64,000 nt of DNA from Ruminococcus sp. (GCF_016283395.1 NZ_JAEEMU010000033.1:62001-126000); one strand, 5' to 3'. Shown: positions 27,064 to 36,093, numbered from the stretch's first letter. Numbers and translations: made by a program. The notes: a model not told the origin generated them from the sequence alone.

Positions 27064-28422
27064 TCAGACATTGTATGCGCAGCTTTCCTTGATGTGCTGT
27101 GCGATATCCACAGCCATATCGTTTATGCGTCCGAAATCACTGCCTTCAACGAGTATGCGCACGATAGGTTCTTTTCCGCTTTCGCGCACCATTATCCTGC
27201 CTTCGCCGCAAAGCTCCTTATCGTATCTCTCGATAAGCCCGGTTATTCTGCTTTCGTTTTTCCAGAGTTCCTTATAATGAGGATGTATCTTTACATTCAG
27301 CTTTACCTGAGGGTACGCAGGCATATCTCCTGCAAGGTCGCTCAGCTTTCCGCCGCTGTTTTTCAGTATTTCCAGCAGCCGCGCACCTGCCAGCTGTCCG
27401 TCGCCTGTACGGGCTTCATCAAGAAAGATGATATGTCCGTTTGGCTCGCCGCCCAGCTTGTAGCCACATTCCAGCATACGCTCAAGTACATACCGCGTAC
27501 CTGCTCCCGAGCTTACAAGCTTTATATCATGTGCAGCCGCATATTTTCTCAGTCCGAGACTGCTCATTGCAGTCACAACTGCCGTATCCTTGTCCAGCAG
27601 TCCCTTGCTCTTCATATTCTCTGCGAATATGGCAAGGAGCCTGTCGCCGTCTATCATGCAGCCCTGCTCGTCTACAGCTATACATCTGTCTGCATCGCCG
27701 TCAAAGGCAAGTCCGCAGTCGCATTTGTTCTCAACGACATACTCCATAAGATGATGAACATGAGTACTGCCGCAGTCCTTGTTTATATTAGTGCCGTTTG
27801 GCTTATCAGCCATGACCAATACCTCAGCACCCAGCTCCGAAAAGAGCTTTTCCGCAGTATATGCGGCACAGCCGTTTGCGCAGTCGATTGCGACTTTAAG
27901 TCCGCTCAGGTCTGAGTCAACAACGCTTTTAATATGGTCTATGTACTCTCTCACGGCATTTTCACCGTGTAAGATACGCCCAACGTTCTCGGGCTCACTT
28001 AGCTTTATCTCATCTGACGGTGAAAAGACCAGACGCTCTATCTCGTCCTCGGCTTCTTCCATAAGCTTGTGTCCCTTTGCAGAAAACAGCTTCAAGCCGT
28101 TATATTCGGCACTGTTATGGCTGCCCGATATCATTATCCCGCCGTCAGCTTCATGCAAACCTGTAAGGTAAGAAAGTGCAGGCGTGGGGACTATCCCAAG
28201 CAGCTCTGCATCTGCGCCTACCGAACATATACCTGCACATACCGCAGCTTCCAGCGCATCGGAGGAAACTCTCGTATCCTTGCCAACGAGTATTTTAGTT
28301 TTAGACCCGTCCTTTTTCGCAAGCACCAGCGCAGCAGCTCTTCCTGTCTGCATTGCCAGTTCGCAGGTGAGGTCGGTCACCGCAATACCTCTCGGACCGT
28401 CAGTTCCGAATAATTTAGCCAT
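27064..28422 (-). CDS. glmM: Phosphoglucosamine mutase
   Basis: 452 residues. Interconverts glucosamine-6-phosphate and glucosamine-1-phosphate for peptidoglycan precursor synthesis. The opening KLFGTDGPRGIA and the metal loop DGDADR are clear. The active-site loop reads SGSHNS (Ser101) where most family members have SASHNP; the sugar loop reads GEPNGH instead of GEQSGH, and the phosphate loop SGKEP instead of SGTEP. These changes may mark a subfamily with a different sugar preference, so a related phosphohexomutase is the alternative. Confidence 0.88.
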   Translation of the reverse strand: MAKLFGTDGPRGIAVTDLTCELAMQTGRAAALVLAKKDGSKTKILVGKDTRVSSDALEAAVCAGICSVGADAELLGIVPTPALSYLTGLHEADGGIMISGSHNSAEYNGLKLFSAKGHKLMEEAEDEIERLVFSPSDEIKLSEPENVGRILHGENAVREYIDHIKSVVDSDLSGLKVAIDCANGCAAYTAEKLFSELGAEVLVMADKPNGTNINKDCGSTHVHHLMEYVVENKCDCGLAFDGDADRCIAVDEQGCMIDGDRLLAIFAENMKSKGLLDKDTAVVTAMSSLGLRKYAAAHDIKLVSSGAGTRYVLERMLECGYKLGGEPNGHIIFLDEARTGDGQLAGARLLEILKNSGGKLSDLAGDMPAYPQVKLNVKIHPHYKELWKNESRITGLIERYDKELCGEGRIMVRESGKEPIVRILVEGSDFGRINDMAVDIAQHIKESCAYNV

Positions 28423-28473
28423 TGAATAGTCTCCCTTTGTAAGTTCACAGTTAAGTATCGAGCGTCCGCGGTC

Positions 28474-29013
28474 TTATACTATCTTGTAGACCGCGATGGG
28501 TCTGCGTGTGCCTATTATCTCTTCAAGTGTCTGGCATACAGGCGCATAGGTACAGCTGTTGTACCTGTTGTACACACGTATGCCGCCGCTGCGCTCTCTT
28601 GTACAGAATACGGTATGTATAGAAGATAAAAACGGTATCTTAGTCCAGAATGTGATGATAAAAGCTTTTGCATCATCAGGGGATTTCACCTTCTCGAAGC
28701 TTGCATCGAAATAATTCAGTGCCTTTCCGAGACTGAAGGCGTTACAGCCGAAGAAGCCCATGAGTACGCGGAAACGCTCCATATAATAGGCTACATCTTT
28801 TATCTTCTGAGGTTTTTTCAGATATACCAGCGCATTGTGTACAGCAATAACTTCACAGCCGTTGAAGCTCATGAAGCATACCCCGTAGCGCAGCTTTGAA
28901 ACAGCTCCCTCCCCCTGACCGTTTATCATCTGACCAAAGGGAGGCTGCTCGGTAATTTCAGAATTGTATTTAAAATTATATTCGCTTGATCCTTTTATCA
29001 ACATTTTTCTCAT
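28474..29013 (-). CDS. Hypothetical protein with papain-like (C39-type) features
   Basis: 179 residues, no signal peptide. FMSFNGCEVIAVHNALVYL resembles the catalytic Cys helix of C39-like and related cysteine-peptidase folds (a Cys near the start of a helix with Ala/Asn), SSIHTVFC could carry the His, and RVYNRYN an Asn/Asp after it. The order Cys-His-Asn fits such a fold. This is a motif-level guess. It lies 27 bases after ruvB and 51 before glmM. No known role. Confidence 0.6.
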   Translation of the reverse strand: MRKMLIKGSSEYNFKYNSEITEQPPFGQMINGQGEGAVSKLRYGVCFMSFNGCEVIAVHNALVYLKKPQKIKDVAYYMERFRVLMGFFGCNAFSLGKALNYFDASFEKVKSPDDAKAFIITFWTKIPFLSSIHTVFCTRERSGGIRVYNRYNSCTYAPVCQTLEEIIGTRRPIAVYKIV

Positions 29014-29040
29014 CCCCCAGTCCCGTAAAACGGGAAAATG

Positions 29041-30096
29041 TCAAAAGGTCATCTGTCCTTCATCTGCTGCTGCCTGCTCGGGTGGGACTATGCCGAGATG
29101 CTCATAGGCAAGCCTTGTGGCAACTCTTCCTCGCGGAGTCCTTCCGAGAAAGCCCAGCTGCATAAGAAACGGCTCGCAGATATCTTCGAGAGTAACGCTT
29201 TCCTCGTTGATAGCCGAGGCAAGTGTCTCAAGTCCAACAGGTCCGCCGCCGTATCCTCTGATTATCATTTCAAGCATACGTCTGTCAAGTCCGTCAAGTC
29301 CGAGTGCGTCGATATCGAGCCTGCTGAGAGCTATTGAGGCTATCTCCTGAGTTATCTGTCCGTTGCCCATTACATCGGCAAAGTCGCGGACTCTTTTCAG
29401 CAGACGGTTGGCGATACGCGGTGTGCCTCTTGCTCTGCCTGCTATCTCGGCAGCTCCGTCACTTGTACATGGTATGCCAAGTATCATGGAGCTTCTTCTT
29501 ACGATATCCGTAAGCTGCTCCTTTGTATAAAGTTCAAGTCTCTGTATTACGCCGAATCGGTCACGGAGAGGAGCTGAAAGCTGTCCTGCTCTCGTTGTTG
29601 CACCGATAAGGGTGAATGGTTTCAGGTCCATACGTATTGAACGTGCGGACGGACCTTTTCCAATGATGATATCTATTACTCTGTCCTCAAGAGCAGGGTA
29701 AAGTATCTCCTCTACCGCACGGGAAAGGCGGTGTATCTCGTCAATGAAAAGCACATCGTTGTCCGAAAGGCTGGTGAGAAGCGAAACAAGGTCGCCGGGC
29801 TTTTCTATTGCAGGACCTGTGGTCACACGGAGATTTACTCCAAGCTCATGGGCGATTATAGACGAAAGAGTTGTCTTTCCAAGTCCCGGAGGTCCATACA
29901 GCAGCACATGATCGAGAGGTTCGTTCCTGCGCTTTGCAGCTTCGATATATATGGCGAGATTTTCCTTCACCTTGTCCTGTCCTATATACTCGTGAAGAGT
30001 CTGCGGACGCAGACTTATTTCAACATCGCTGTCTTCCGTAGTATTTTCGGGAGTTATTATTCTGGGAGCGAACTCCATATCCTCTGTCTGTATCAA
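29041..30096 (-). CDS. ruvB: Holliday junction branch migration ATPase RuvB
   Basis: 351 residues. Hexameric motor that drives branch migration with RuvA. Walker A GPPGLGKT (68-75), Walker B DEIHRLSR, sensor GATTRAGQL and the winged-helix DNA-binding C-terminus ([10 protein letters not shown]) are all present. Fifteen bases follow the sseB-like gene. Confidence 0.97.
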   Translation of the reverse strand: MIQTEDMEFAPRIITPENTTEDSDVEISLRPQTLHEYIGQDKVKENLAIYIEAAKRRNEPLDHVLLYGPPGLGKTTLSSIIAHELGVNLRVTTGPAIEKPGDLVSLLTSLSDNDVLFIDEIHRLSRAVEEILYPALEDRVIDIIIGKGPSARSIRMDLKPFTLIGATTRAGQLSAPLRDRFGVIQRLELYTKEQLTDIVRRSSMILGIPCTSDGAAEIAGRARGTPRIANRLLKRVRDFADVMGNGQITQEIASIALSRLDIDALGLDGLDRRMLEMIIRGYGGGPVGLETLASAINEESVTLEDICEPFLMQLGFLGRTPRGRVATRLAYEHLGIVPPEQAAADEGQMTF

Positions 30097-30111
30097 AAAA
30101 ACACCTCTGAA

Positions 30112-30846
30112 TTATTTCTCGAAAAATCTCTTCTTGCGGACGTAGAAAGGCTCGACAGTTTCCGCAGCCTTCTTGCCCATGTCCTGTTCATAGCTGATGA
30201 AGCAAAGATGCTCGTTGGCTTTTACAGTCTTTGAAAGATACTTTGAAAGCGGCACAAAGAGCTTTCTCGTACTTCCCATCATATCGAGAACAATGAGTAT
30301 CTGCGGATTTTCGCAGCCCTTTATCATCTCCATGATGAACGCTCTGTCAACGTTAGGCTGCTTTGAAAGGAATTTTGTGGCAGCCTTTATGATATGATTT
30401 ACTTCATGCTCGCAGGGACGATAGTTTATGATGTCCGCTTCGTTGTAGGAGATAGCCTTAATTTTGAGATTTCGGGCTATCATAAGGATACTCTTTATCT
30501 CACGCGAAGAGAACTCCTTGCCGTAGGAATTAGGGTTCAGCACGGCAGATACCGACTGTATAAGATCGAAAAGTCTAAGACAGTTTATCTTGTAGCAGTC
30601 AACATATCGCTTTGCAAACTGCTGTAATGCGCGATAGCTTGTGAAAAAAGGGATAAACAGATCGCCGTCGGGGTTCTGGGTAGTTACCAGCTCGAGCTGT
30701 ATACCGCCCTCTGAACGATCACGCTCCTGCTTTACGGGGTTCTTGCAGATGACATAGACGTCGCTTTTTATGAGAGTCTGCAAAAACAATGAACGTTTTG
30801 AAGGGTCTTTTATTGCTGCTTTCAGCAATTCGTCAAGATTCATCAT
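30112..30846 (-). CDS. SseB family protein
   Basis: 244 residues from the ATG at 30846. The N-terminal half (FLQTLIKSDVYVICKN, then FFTSYRALQQF) fits the SseB N-domain and the last 110 residues (PSKYLSKT-like strands ending in FYVRKKRFFEK) fit the SseB C-domain. SseB-like proteins are soluble and poorly understood; the E. coli member affects serine sensitivity. I chose 30846 because AGGA lies at a usable distance; a start at 30858 would leave no spacer. Its place between ruvA and ruvB is unusual. Confidence 0.72.
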   Translation of the reverse strand: MMNLDELLKAAIKDPSKRSLFLQTLIKSDVYVICKNPVKQERDRSEGGIQLELVTTQNPDGDLFIPFFTSYRALQQFAKRYVDCYKINCLRLFDLIQSVSAVLNPNSYGKEFSSREIKSILMIARNLKIKAISYNEADIINYRPCEHEVNHIIKAATKFLSKQPNVDRAFIMEMIKGCENPQILIVLDMMGSTRKLFVPLSKYLSKTVKANEHLCFISYEQDMGKKAAETVEPFYVRKKRFFEK

Positions 30847-30873
30847 AACAGTAACCATCCTATCTTCTATATT

Positions 30874-31497
30874 TTAGCGCATATTCTTTGCTGCCATTAA
30901 CCGCAGTGTTTCCTTTATGAGCTCCTGTGTGCTCAGTGCGGGATCAAGCTTTCCCAGTATGGGAGCAGCTTCGCCCTGAGAATAGCCAAGCACCATGAGA
31001 GCTTCGAGAGCTTCCGATACGGACGATGATGCGCCCTCTGACGGTATATTCGCAAACTGTGCGGCATCACTGCTTATGCTGCCGCTGATAGACTCTGAGG
31101 ATATCTTGTCCTTGAGTTCGAGGACTATCCTCTGGGCGGTCTTTGCACCTATACCCTTTGTCTTTGTGAATGCCTTGCTGTCGCCCGAAGCAACAAGAAG
31201 TGCAAATCTTTCGGGAGTAACGTCTGAAAGTATGGAAGTTGCCGCCTTCGGACCTACTCCAGATACCGATATCAGCAGCTTGAAGCAGCTGAGCTCCTGC
31301 AAGGTGGCAAATCCGAAAAGCTCCACCACATCTTCCCTTACGTAAAGGTAAGTGTAAAGCATTTCCTCGCTTCCGATCTCGCCGAGCCTTGAAACGGTAT
31401 TGTATGAAGTCTTGCAGCCGTATCCCACGCCGCCGCACTCTATCACCGCAAAACCAAGCTCCTTGACCGTAAGCTTTCCTCTTACACTGTATATCAT
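30874..31497 (-). CDS. ruvA: Holliday junction DNA helicase subunit RuvA
   Basis: 207 residues. Tetrameric junction-binding protein. OB-fold N-domain (MIYSVRGKLTVKE), helix-hairpin-helix region with ISVSGVGPKAA and TKGIGAKTAQRIV, and the RuvB-binding C-domain ending in a MVLGYSQGEA-type UBA fold. It lies 14 bases after ruvC. Confidence 0.96.
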   Translation of the reverse strand: MIYSVRGKLTVKELGFAVIECGGVGYGCKTSYNTVSRLGEIGSEEMLYTYLYVREDVVELFGFATLQELSCFKLLISVSGVGPKAATSILSDVTPERFALLVASGDSKAFTKTKGIGAKTAQRIVLELKDKISSESISGSISSDAAQFANIPSEGASSSVSEALEALMVLGYSQGEAAPILGKLDPALSTQELIKETLRLMAAKNMR

Positions 31498-31511
31498 ATC
31501 TCTCTGTTCCT

Positions 31512-32003
31512 TTATCTGAAATCAAATCTTGTACTGTGTCCGTGACAAATGGCTATAGCAAGAGCGTCCGCAGCGTCATCGGGCTTTGGTATCTGTGCCA
31601 GCCCGAGAAGCTGTCTCGTCATTTCCATTACCTGCTTTTTCTCTGCCTTGCCGTAGCCTACTACCGACTGTTTTACCTGTAGCGGCGTATATTCCGATAC
31701 GGGGATATTCCTCGTAGCTGCCGAAAGCACGGTTATCCCCCTTGCCTGAGCAACATCTATCGCCGTTTTCTGGTTAGTGGTGAAGTAAAGACGCTCCACC
31801 GCCATACAATCGGGCTTGAATTTGTTGAAGATAAACTCGATATCTTCATGTATAGCCTTTAAACGTTCGGGGAATGGCGTTCCCGCCTCGGTAAGTACTG
31901 CTCCGTATTCCACGGGAGTAAACCTTATGCCGTCATAATCAAGAACACCAAATCCGACTATTGCATAACCCGGGTCTATACCCAGTATTCTGATAGTTTT
32001 CAA
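31512..32003 (-). CDS. ruvC: Crossover junction endonuclease RuvC
   Basis: 163 residues. Cuts Holliday junctions. Catalytic acids D10 (ILGIDPG), E70 (AVERLYF), D143 and D146 (DDAADALAIA) are present. The start appears to be TTG at 32003 with a weak AGG site upstream; no ATG lies in frame nearby. First gene of the ruvC-ruvA-sseB-ruvB-unknown-glmM-methyltransferase series. Confidence 0.95.
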   Translation of the reverse strand: MKTIRILGIDPGYAIVGFGVLDYDGIRFTPVEYGAVLTEAGTPFPERLKAIHEDIEFIFNKFKPDCMAVERLYFTTNQKTAIDVAQARGITVLSAATRNIPVSEYTPLQVKQSVVGYGKAEKKQVMEMTRQLLGLAQIPKPDDAADALAIAICHGHSTRFDFR

Positions 32004-32068
32004 TATTTTTTACCTGTTAGTTCGTTAAAAAGTTCACATGGATATAGCTTCTCACTATATTCTATATC

Positions 32069-32098
32069 ATTATACCACAGGTCAAGTGTATTTTGCAA
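32069..32098 (-). promoter_or_regulatory. Promoter of the ruv operon
   Basis: On the minus strand TTGCAA (32098-32093), an 18-base spacer and a perfect TATAAT (32074-32069). No LexA-type inverted repeat is visible around it. Confidence 0.6.
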
Positions 32099-32117
32099 TA
32101 TATTTACCTGCTTTTTA

Positions 32118-32146
32118 TTGATTTCTACAAAAAAAAATGATATAAT
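32118..32146 (+). promoter_or_regulatory. Promoter of pheA-metH
   Basis: TTGATT (32118-32123), a 17-base spacer and a perfect TATAAT (32141-32146). Transcription would start near 32153 and run through the repeat hairpin described next. Confidence 0.65.
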
Positions 32147-32163
32147 ATGTAAGGTATATCAAT

Positions 32164-32244
32164 GAGCCCTCAGCCCTTAGCCTTTAGCCAATAGCTTTCA
32201 GCATTGTAAAGCTAACGGCTGATGGCTGACAGCTAACGGCTAAT
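32164..32244 (+). repeat. Inverted pair of 7-bp arrays in the pheA leader
   Basis: AGC recurs at 32165, 32172, 32179, 32186, 32193 and 32200, and its complement GCT at 32211, 32218, 32225, 32232 and 32239, both with exact period 7. The arms can fold into one long imperfect hairpin in the untranslated leader, just before the GGAGG site of pheA. The only unpaired centre is about 8 bases. Confidence 0.85.
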
Positions 32245-32260
32245 ATCGGAGGTATTTTTT

Positions 32261-33385
32261 ATGGATCTTAAACAGCTTCGCGACGGCATCGACGATGTAG
32301 ACAGCGAAATCCTTTCACTCTTTATGAAGCGCATGAAGCTTTGCAGGGGTGTGGCAGACTACAAAAAGGAGCATAATATGCCCGTCTTTCAGGGCGGACG
32401 CGAACAGCAGATCATCGACCGCATCGTAGAGCTGACCGCAGATAAAAACCTCGAAAAAGGCACTTCTGCCCTTTTCACTACTATCATGGACATAAGCAAG
32501 ATATTGCAGAACCGCACTATCCTTGAAGAAAACAAAGACTATAACTACACTGCTCCCGACTTTGCAGGAGCTAAGAAAATAGGCTGTCAGGGCACTTCGG
32601 GTGCTAATTCCGAGGCTGCCGCAAAGAAAGTTTTCGGCGAAAGGGAATTCACGTTTTATCCTTCTTTCGAGGAGGTATTCAAAGCTGTTCAGTCAGGTGA
32701 AGCCGACTACGGCGTACTGCCTGTTCAGAATTCCACCGCAGGCTCTGTTGACAGTACATACGACCTTATGGCAAAATACCCGTTCTACATAGTAAAAATG
32801 GTGACTTTGGAGATAAATCACTGTCTTGCTGCTAAAAAAGGCACAAAAATTGAGGATATCACCTGTGTTTATTCACACAGACAGGCTCTTTCACAGTGCG
32901 AGGTATTCCTCAGCAAAACAGGTCTGAAAAAACATGAGTACAGCAATACTGCCACAGCTGCGGAAAAGGTACTGAACAGTGATGAGCCTATCGCCGCTAT
33001 ATGCTCTGTTGACTGCGCCGAAAAGCTGGGACTTGAAGTCATCGCCCGAGATATCGCAGACTGCACTATCAACCGCACTCAGTTCATAATCATAGCAAAG
33101 GATATGCAGGTGGCAGAGGACTCTGACGCAGTATCCGTAATGCTCACTATCCCTCATAAGGAAGGTAGTCTTTACCGTCTGCTGACAAAATTCTACGTAA
33201 ATAACATGAACCTTCTCAGGATCGAGAGCCGCCCTATACGCGACGGAAGCTTTGATGTCATGTTCTTCCTCGATTTCAGCGGAAAAATGTCCGATCCGAA
33301 TGTTGAAGCCGTTCTGCGCGACCTTGCGGAAAACCTTGAGGACTTCCGCTGCATCGGTACTTTCAAAAACGAAACCTTCTCTTAA
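32261..33385 (+). CDS. pheA: Bifunctional chorismate mutase / prephenate dehydratase
   Basis: 374 residues. Makes phenylpyruvate from chorismate for phenylalanine synthesis. AroQ-type chorismate mutase helices at about 1-90 (LRDGIDDVDSEILSLFMKRM), prephenate dehydratase at about 105-280, and an ACT regulatory domain with the feedback motif ESRP at about 280-374. The catalytic dehydratase motif, usually TRF, reads NRTQF here; the catalytic Thr is kept but Arg is Gln. GGAGG precedes the ATG. metH follows by 14 bases. Confidence 0.93.
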   Translation: MDLKQLRDGIDDVDSEILSLFMKRMKLCRGVADYKKEHNMPVFQGGREQQIIDRIVELTADKNLEKGTSALFTTIMDISKILQNRTILEENKDYNYTAPDFAGAKKIGCQGTSGANSEAAAKKVFGEREFTFYPSFEEVFKAVQSGEADYGVLPVQNSTAGSVDSTYDLMAKYPFYIVKMVTLEINHCLAAKKGTKIEDITCVYSHRQALSQCEVFLSKTGLKKHEYSNTATAAEKVLNSDEPIAAICSVDCAEKLGLEVIARDIADCTINRTQFIIIAKDMQVAEDSDAVSVMLTIPHKEGSLYRLLTKFYVNNMNLLRIESRPIRDGSFDVMFFLDFSGKMSDPNVEAVLRDLAENLEDFRCIGTFKNETFS

Positions 33386-33399
33386 AAAAGGAGTAAAAA

Positions 33400-35775
33400 A
33401 TGTCCGATAAATTCTTTTCTTTGCTTGAAAACAACAGCTTCGTCTTTCTTGACGGCGGTATGGGCACTATGCTTCAGGCTCACGGCATAAAGACCGAGCA
33501 CGTTCCCGAGCTTCTCAATATAACCGATCCTGAGGCTATTATGAAAATACACCGCCTTTATGTTGAGAGCGGTGCGGATATAATCTACGCGAACACTTTC
33601 GGTGCAAACCGCTTCAAGCTTGCAAAAAGCGGTCATACCGTAGAAGAAGTGGTATCGGCAGGTGTTGCAAATGCGCGAAAAGCTGCCGCAGGAAAGGCTC
33701 TCGTAGCTCTTGACTTAGGTCCTATAGGTCAGCTCCTCGAACCTGCGGGCACTCTCAAATTCGAGGAAGCCTATGAGGTATACAAGGAGCTTGTACTGGC
33801 AGGCAGAGAAGCTGATGTCATAGTTATCGAGACTATGACCGACCTGTACGAAGTCAAGGCTGCTGTTCTTGCTTCAAAGGAAAACTCGGACAAGCCCATT
33901 CTCGTAACTATGACATTCGAGGAGAATATGCGTACCTTTACAGGTGTTTCCCCCGAGTGTATGGTAGCTGTGCTCGAAGGTCTGGGCGCAGACGCTATCG
34001 GCGTAAACTGCTCTCTCGGACCTGAGGAGCTTTTCCCTGTTCTCGACAGGATATGCTCGCTCACCACTCTCCCTGTTATTGCCAAGCCTAACGCAGGTCT
34101 CCCCGACCCTGTTACCAACGAATATAACGTTGACCCTGATGATTTCGCCGCAAGTGCCGTAAAACTGGCAAATGCAGGAGTAACTGTATTCGGCGGCTGC
34201 TGCGGTACTACTCCACAGCATATATCCGCTATGATAGATGCACTTTCGGGTATGGAGCGTCAGACGCGAAAGATAGTCCGCGCAAGTATCGCCTGTTCCG
34301 CTGTGAACTGCGTAAACATAAATCAGCCCCGTGTCATCGGTGAACGTATCAACCCAACAGGCAAAAAGCGTTTCAAGGAGGCTCTTCTTGCCCATGATGT
34401 GGACTATATCCTCGGTCAGGCTGTTGAACAGATACACGCAGGTGCAGAGATACTTGATGTAAACGTTGGACTCCCGGGTATAGACGAAAAGGAAATGATG
34501 GTAACGGCTGTAAAGGCTATACAGAGCATATGCGACACTCCGTTGCAGCTCGATTCCACTATCCCCGAGGTACTTGAAGCAGGTCTGCGAGTATACAACG
34601 GCAAGCCTATTGTAAACTCCGTAAACGGCGAGGACGACTCCCTTGAAGCTATACTACCACTTGTAAAGAAGTACGGTGCTTCCGTAGTAGGTCTTGCTCT
34701 CGACAAGGGCGGTATACCCAAAACTGCCGACGGACGTTTTGCTATCGCGGAGAAGATACTGCACCGCGCTATGGAGTACGGCATACCCAAAGAGGACGTT
34801 TTCATCGACTGCCTTACTCTTACGGCTTCTGCCGAGCAGGACGGCGTTATGGAGACCCTCAACGCGCTCCACAGGGTAAAGACAGAGCTGGGTCTCAATA
34901 CCGTTCTCGGTGTATCGAATATTTCCTTCGGTCTGCCAAATCGTGAGCTCATAACCCGTACCTTCCTTACAATGGCTCTGCACAGCGGACTTACCCTGCC
35001 TATCATCAATCCGAATATCGAGGGAATCATCGGTGCTGTAAGAGCTTACAGGCTCCTTGCGGGAATTGACCGGAATTCTGCGGATTTCATAAGCATATAC
35101 GCTCAGGACGACAACGCACCGAAAGCTCCTGCTCCTGCGCAGGACAAGGGGGCTCCCGATATAATGTACGCAGTTGAGAACGGTCTGAAAAATAATGCTG
35201 TCAAGGCTGCCGAGGAGCTTATGAACACCGTCGATCCTATGGAGATAATCAACGGCTACCTTATACCTGCTCTGGACAACGCTGGTGCTAAATTTGAAAA
35301 GGGCAAGATATTCCTGCCTCAGCTCATACTCACAGCCGAAGCAGCTCAGGCTTGCTTCGAGATAATAAAGACAAAGCTCTCGGCTGCAAACAGCGAAAGT
35401 GTATCAAAGGGCAAGGTAGTACTTGCTACAGTTCACGGCGATATACACGATATCGGCAAGAACATAGTCAAGGTGCTCCTTGACAGCTACGGCTTCACGG
35501 TCATAGATCTCGGCAAGGACGTACCGCCCGAAACTATCGTAAATGCTGCTATCGAAAACAAGGTCAGCCTTGTGGGACTGTCCGCACTGATGACAACTAC
35601 CCTCGGTGCTATGGCTGAGACTATAAAACAGCTCAACGAGAAGTACCCAGAGTGCAAGACAGTTGTGGGCGGAGCTGTTCTCACGGCTTCCTACGCCGAG
35701 CAGATAAACGCCGATTTCTACGCAAAGGACGCTAAACAGACCGTGGATATTGCATCACAGGTCTACGGAGCATGA
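33400..35775 (+). CDS. metH: Cobalamin-dependent methionine synthase without reactivation domain
   Basis: 791 residues. Transfers methyl from methyl-tetrahydrofolate through cobalamin to homocysteine. Domains: homocysteine binding (about 1-290, zinc ligands in GVNCS and FGGCCGTT), pterin binding (about 315-575, GERINPTGKK), B12 cap helices (about 590-670) and B12 binding (about 672-791) with the cobalt-ligand motif DIHDIGKN, H683. The C-terminal SAM-dependent activation domain of E. coli MetH is absent, as in other short MetH forms. AAGGAG precedes the ATG. Co-transcribed with pheA. Confidence 0.95.
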   Translation: MSDKFFSLLENNSFVFLDGGMGTMLQAHGIKTEHVPELLNITDPEAIMKIHRLYVESGADIIYANTFGANRFKLAKSGHTVEEVVSAGVANARKAAAGKALVALDLGPIGQLLEPAGTLKFEEAYEVYKELVLAGREADVIVIETMTDLYEVKAAVLASKENSDKPILVTMTFEENMRTFTGVSPECMVAVLEGLGADAIGVNCSLGPEELFPVLDRICSLTTLPVIAKPNAGLPDPVTNEYNVDPDDFAASAVKLANAGVTVFGGCCGTTPQHISAMIDALSGMERQTRKIVRASIACSAVNCVNINQPRVIGERINPTGKKRFKEALLAHDVDYILGQAVEQIHAGAEILDVNVGLPGIDEKEMMVTAVKAIQSICDTPLQLDSTIPEVLEAGLRVYNGKPIVNSVNGEDDSLEAILPLVKKYGASVVGLALDKGGIPKTADGRFAIAEKILHRAMEYGIPKEDVFIDCLTLTASAEQDGVMETLNALHRVKTELGLNTVLGVSNISFGLPNRELITRTFLTMALHSGLTLPIINPNIEGIIGAVRAYRLLAGIDRNSADFISIYAQDDNAPKAPAPAQDKGAPDIMYAVENGLKNNAVKAAEELMNTVDPMEIINGYLIPALDNAGAKFEKGKIFLPQLILTAEAAQACFEIIKTKLSAANSESVSKGKVVLATVHGDIHDIGKNIVKVLLDSYGFTVIDLGKDVPPETIVNAAIENKVSLVGLSALMTTTLGAMAETIKQLNEKYPECKTVVGGAVLTASYAEQINADFYAKDAKQTVDIASQVYGA

Positions 35776-35836
35776 GCCGTTAGCCTGCAAGAACTAAAAG
35801 CTAAGAACTAAGTGTAGGGGCGGATATTATCCGCCC
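35775..35836. repeat. 7-bp units and one CCTACA-type palindrome after metH
   Basis: AGC at 35775 and 35782, then CTAA at 35794, 35801 and 35808 (period 7), followed by the palindrome 35813-35836 opening with TGTAGGGGCGG. It begins at the last base of the metH stop codon and could weaken readthrough into the next gene. Confidence 0.7.
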
Positions 35837-35853
35837 GATAACAGGTAAATATC

Positions 35854-36093
35854 ATGGAAAAGATAACACTTAACGAACTGAAAATAAACTCCCGCAGTGA
35901 TGCCCTGGCTTTTCTGAAAAAGCTGTGGAACGGCGAAAGCACTCCCTGTCCCATATGCGGCAGCGAACTGGAATTGCTCCATAAGAAAGCAAAGAAGAGC
36001 GACTGTGACTGGCAGTGCAGACACTGTGAAAAGATAGTAAGGACTCTTGACCTGCTTGACGAACTCAACAAAGCTTTTTACTTAATGACATAA
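35854..36093 (+). CDS. Small zinc-ribbon protein
   Basis: 79 residues with Cys at 32, 35, 51, 55 and 58 (CPICG, then CRHCEK), a likely zinc ribbon, preceded by a helix (SRSDALAFLKKLW). The layout of helix, Trp and ribbon resembles the N-terminal domain of IS1595-type transposases, but no catalytic part follows, so it may be a remnant or a domesticated domain. The ribosome site is weak (ACAGG). A good terminator lies just after it, which supports a real transcript. Confidence 0.6.
   Translation: MEKITLNELKINSRSDALAFLKKLWNGESTPCPICGSELELLHKKAKKSDCDWQCRHCEKIVRTLDLLDELNKAFYLMT

Noticed and set aside
27094..27915. Plus-strand open frame of 273 codons
   Set aside because: Antisense to glmM, no ribosome site and no recognisable motif.
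32164..32244. Phe leader-peptide attenuator or T-box before pheA
   Set aside because: No Phe-rich leader frame and no T-box core is present; the structure is explained by phased 7-bp repeats, with no T-run after it.
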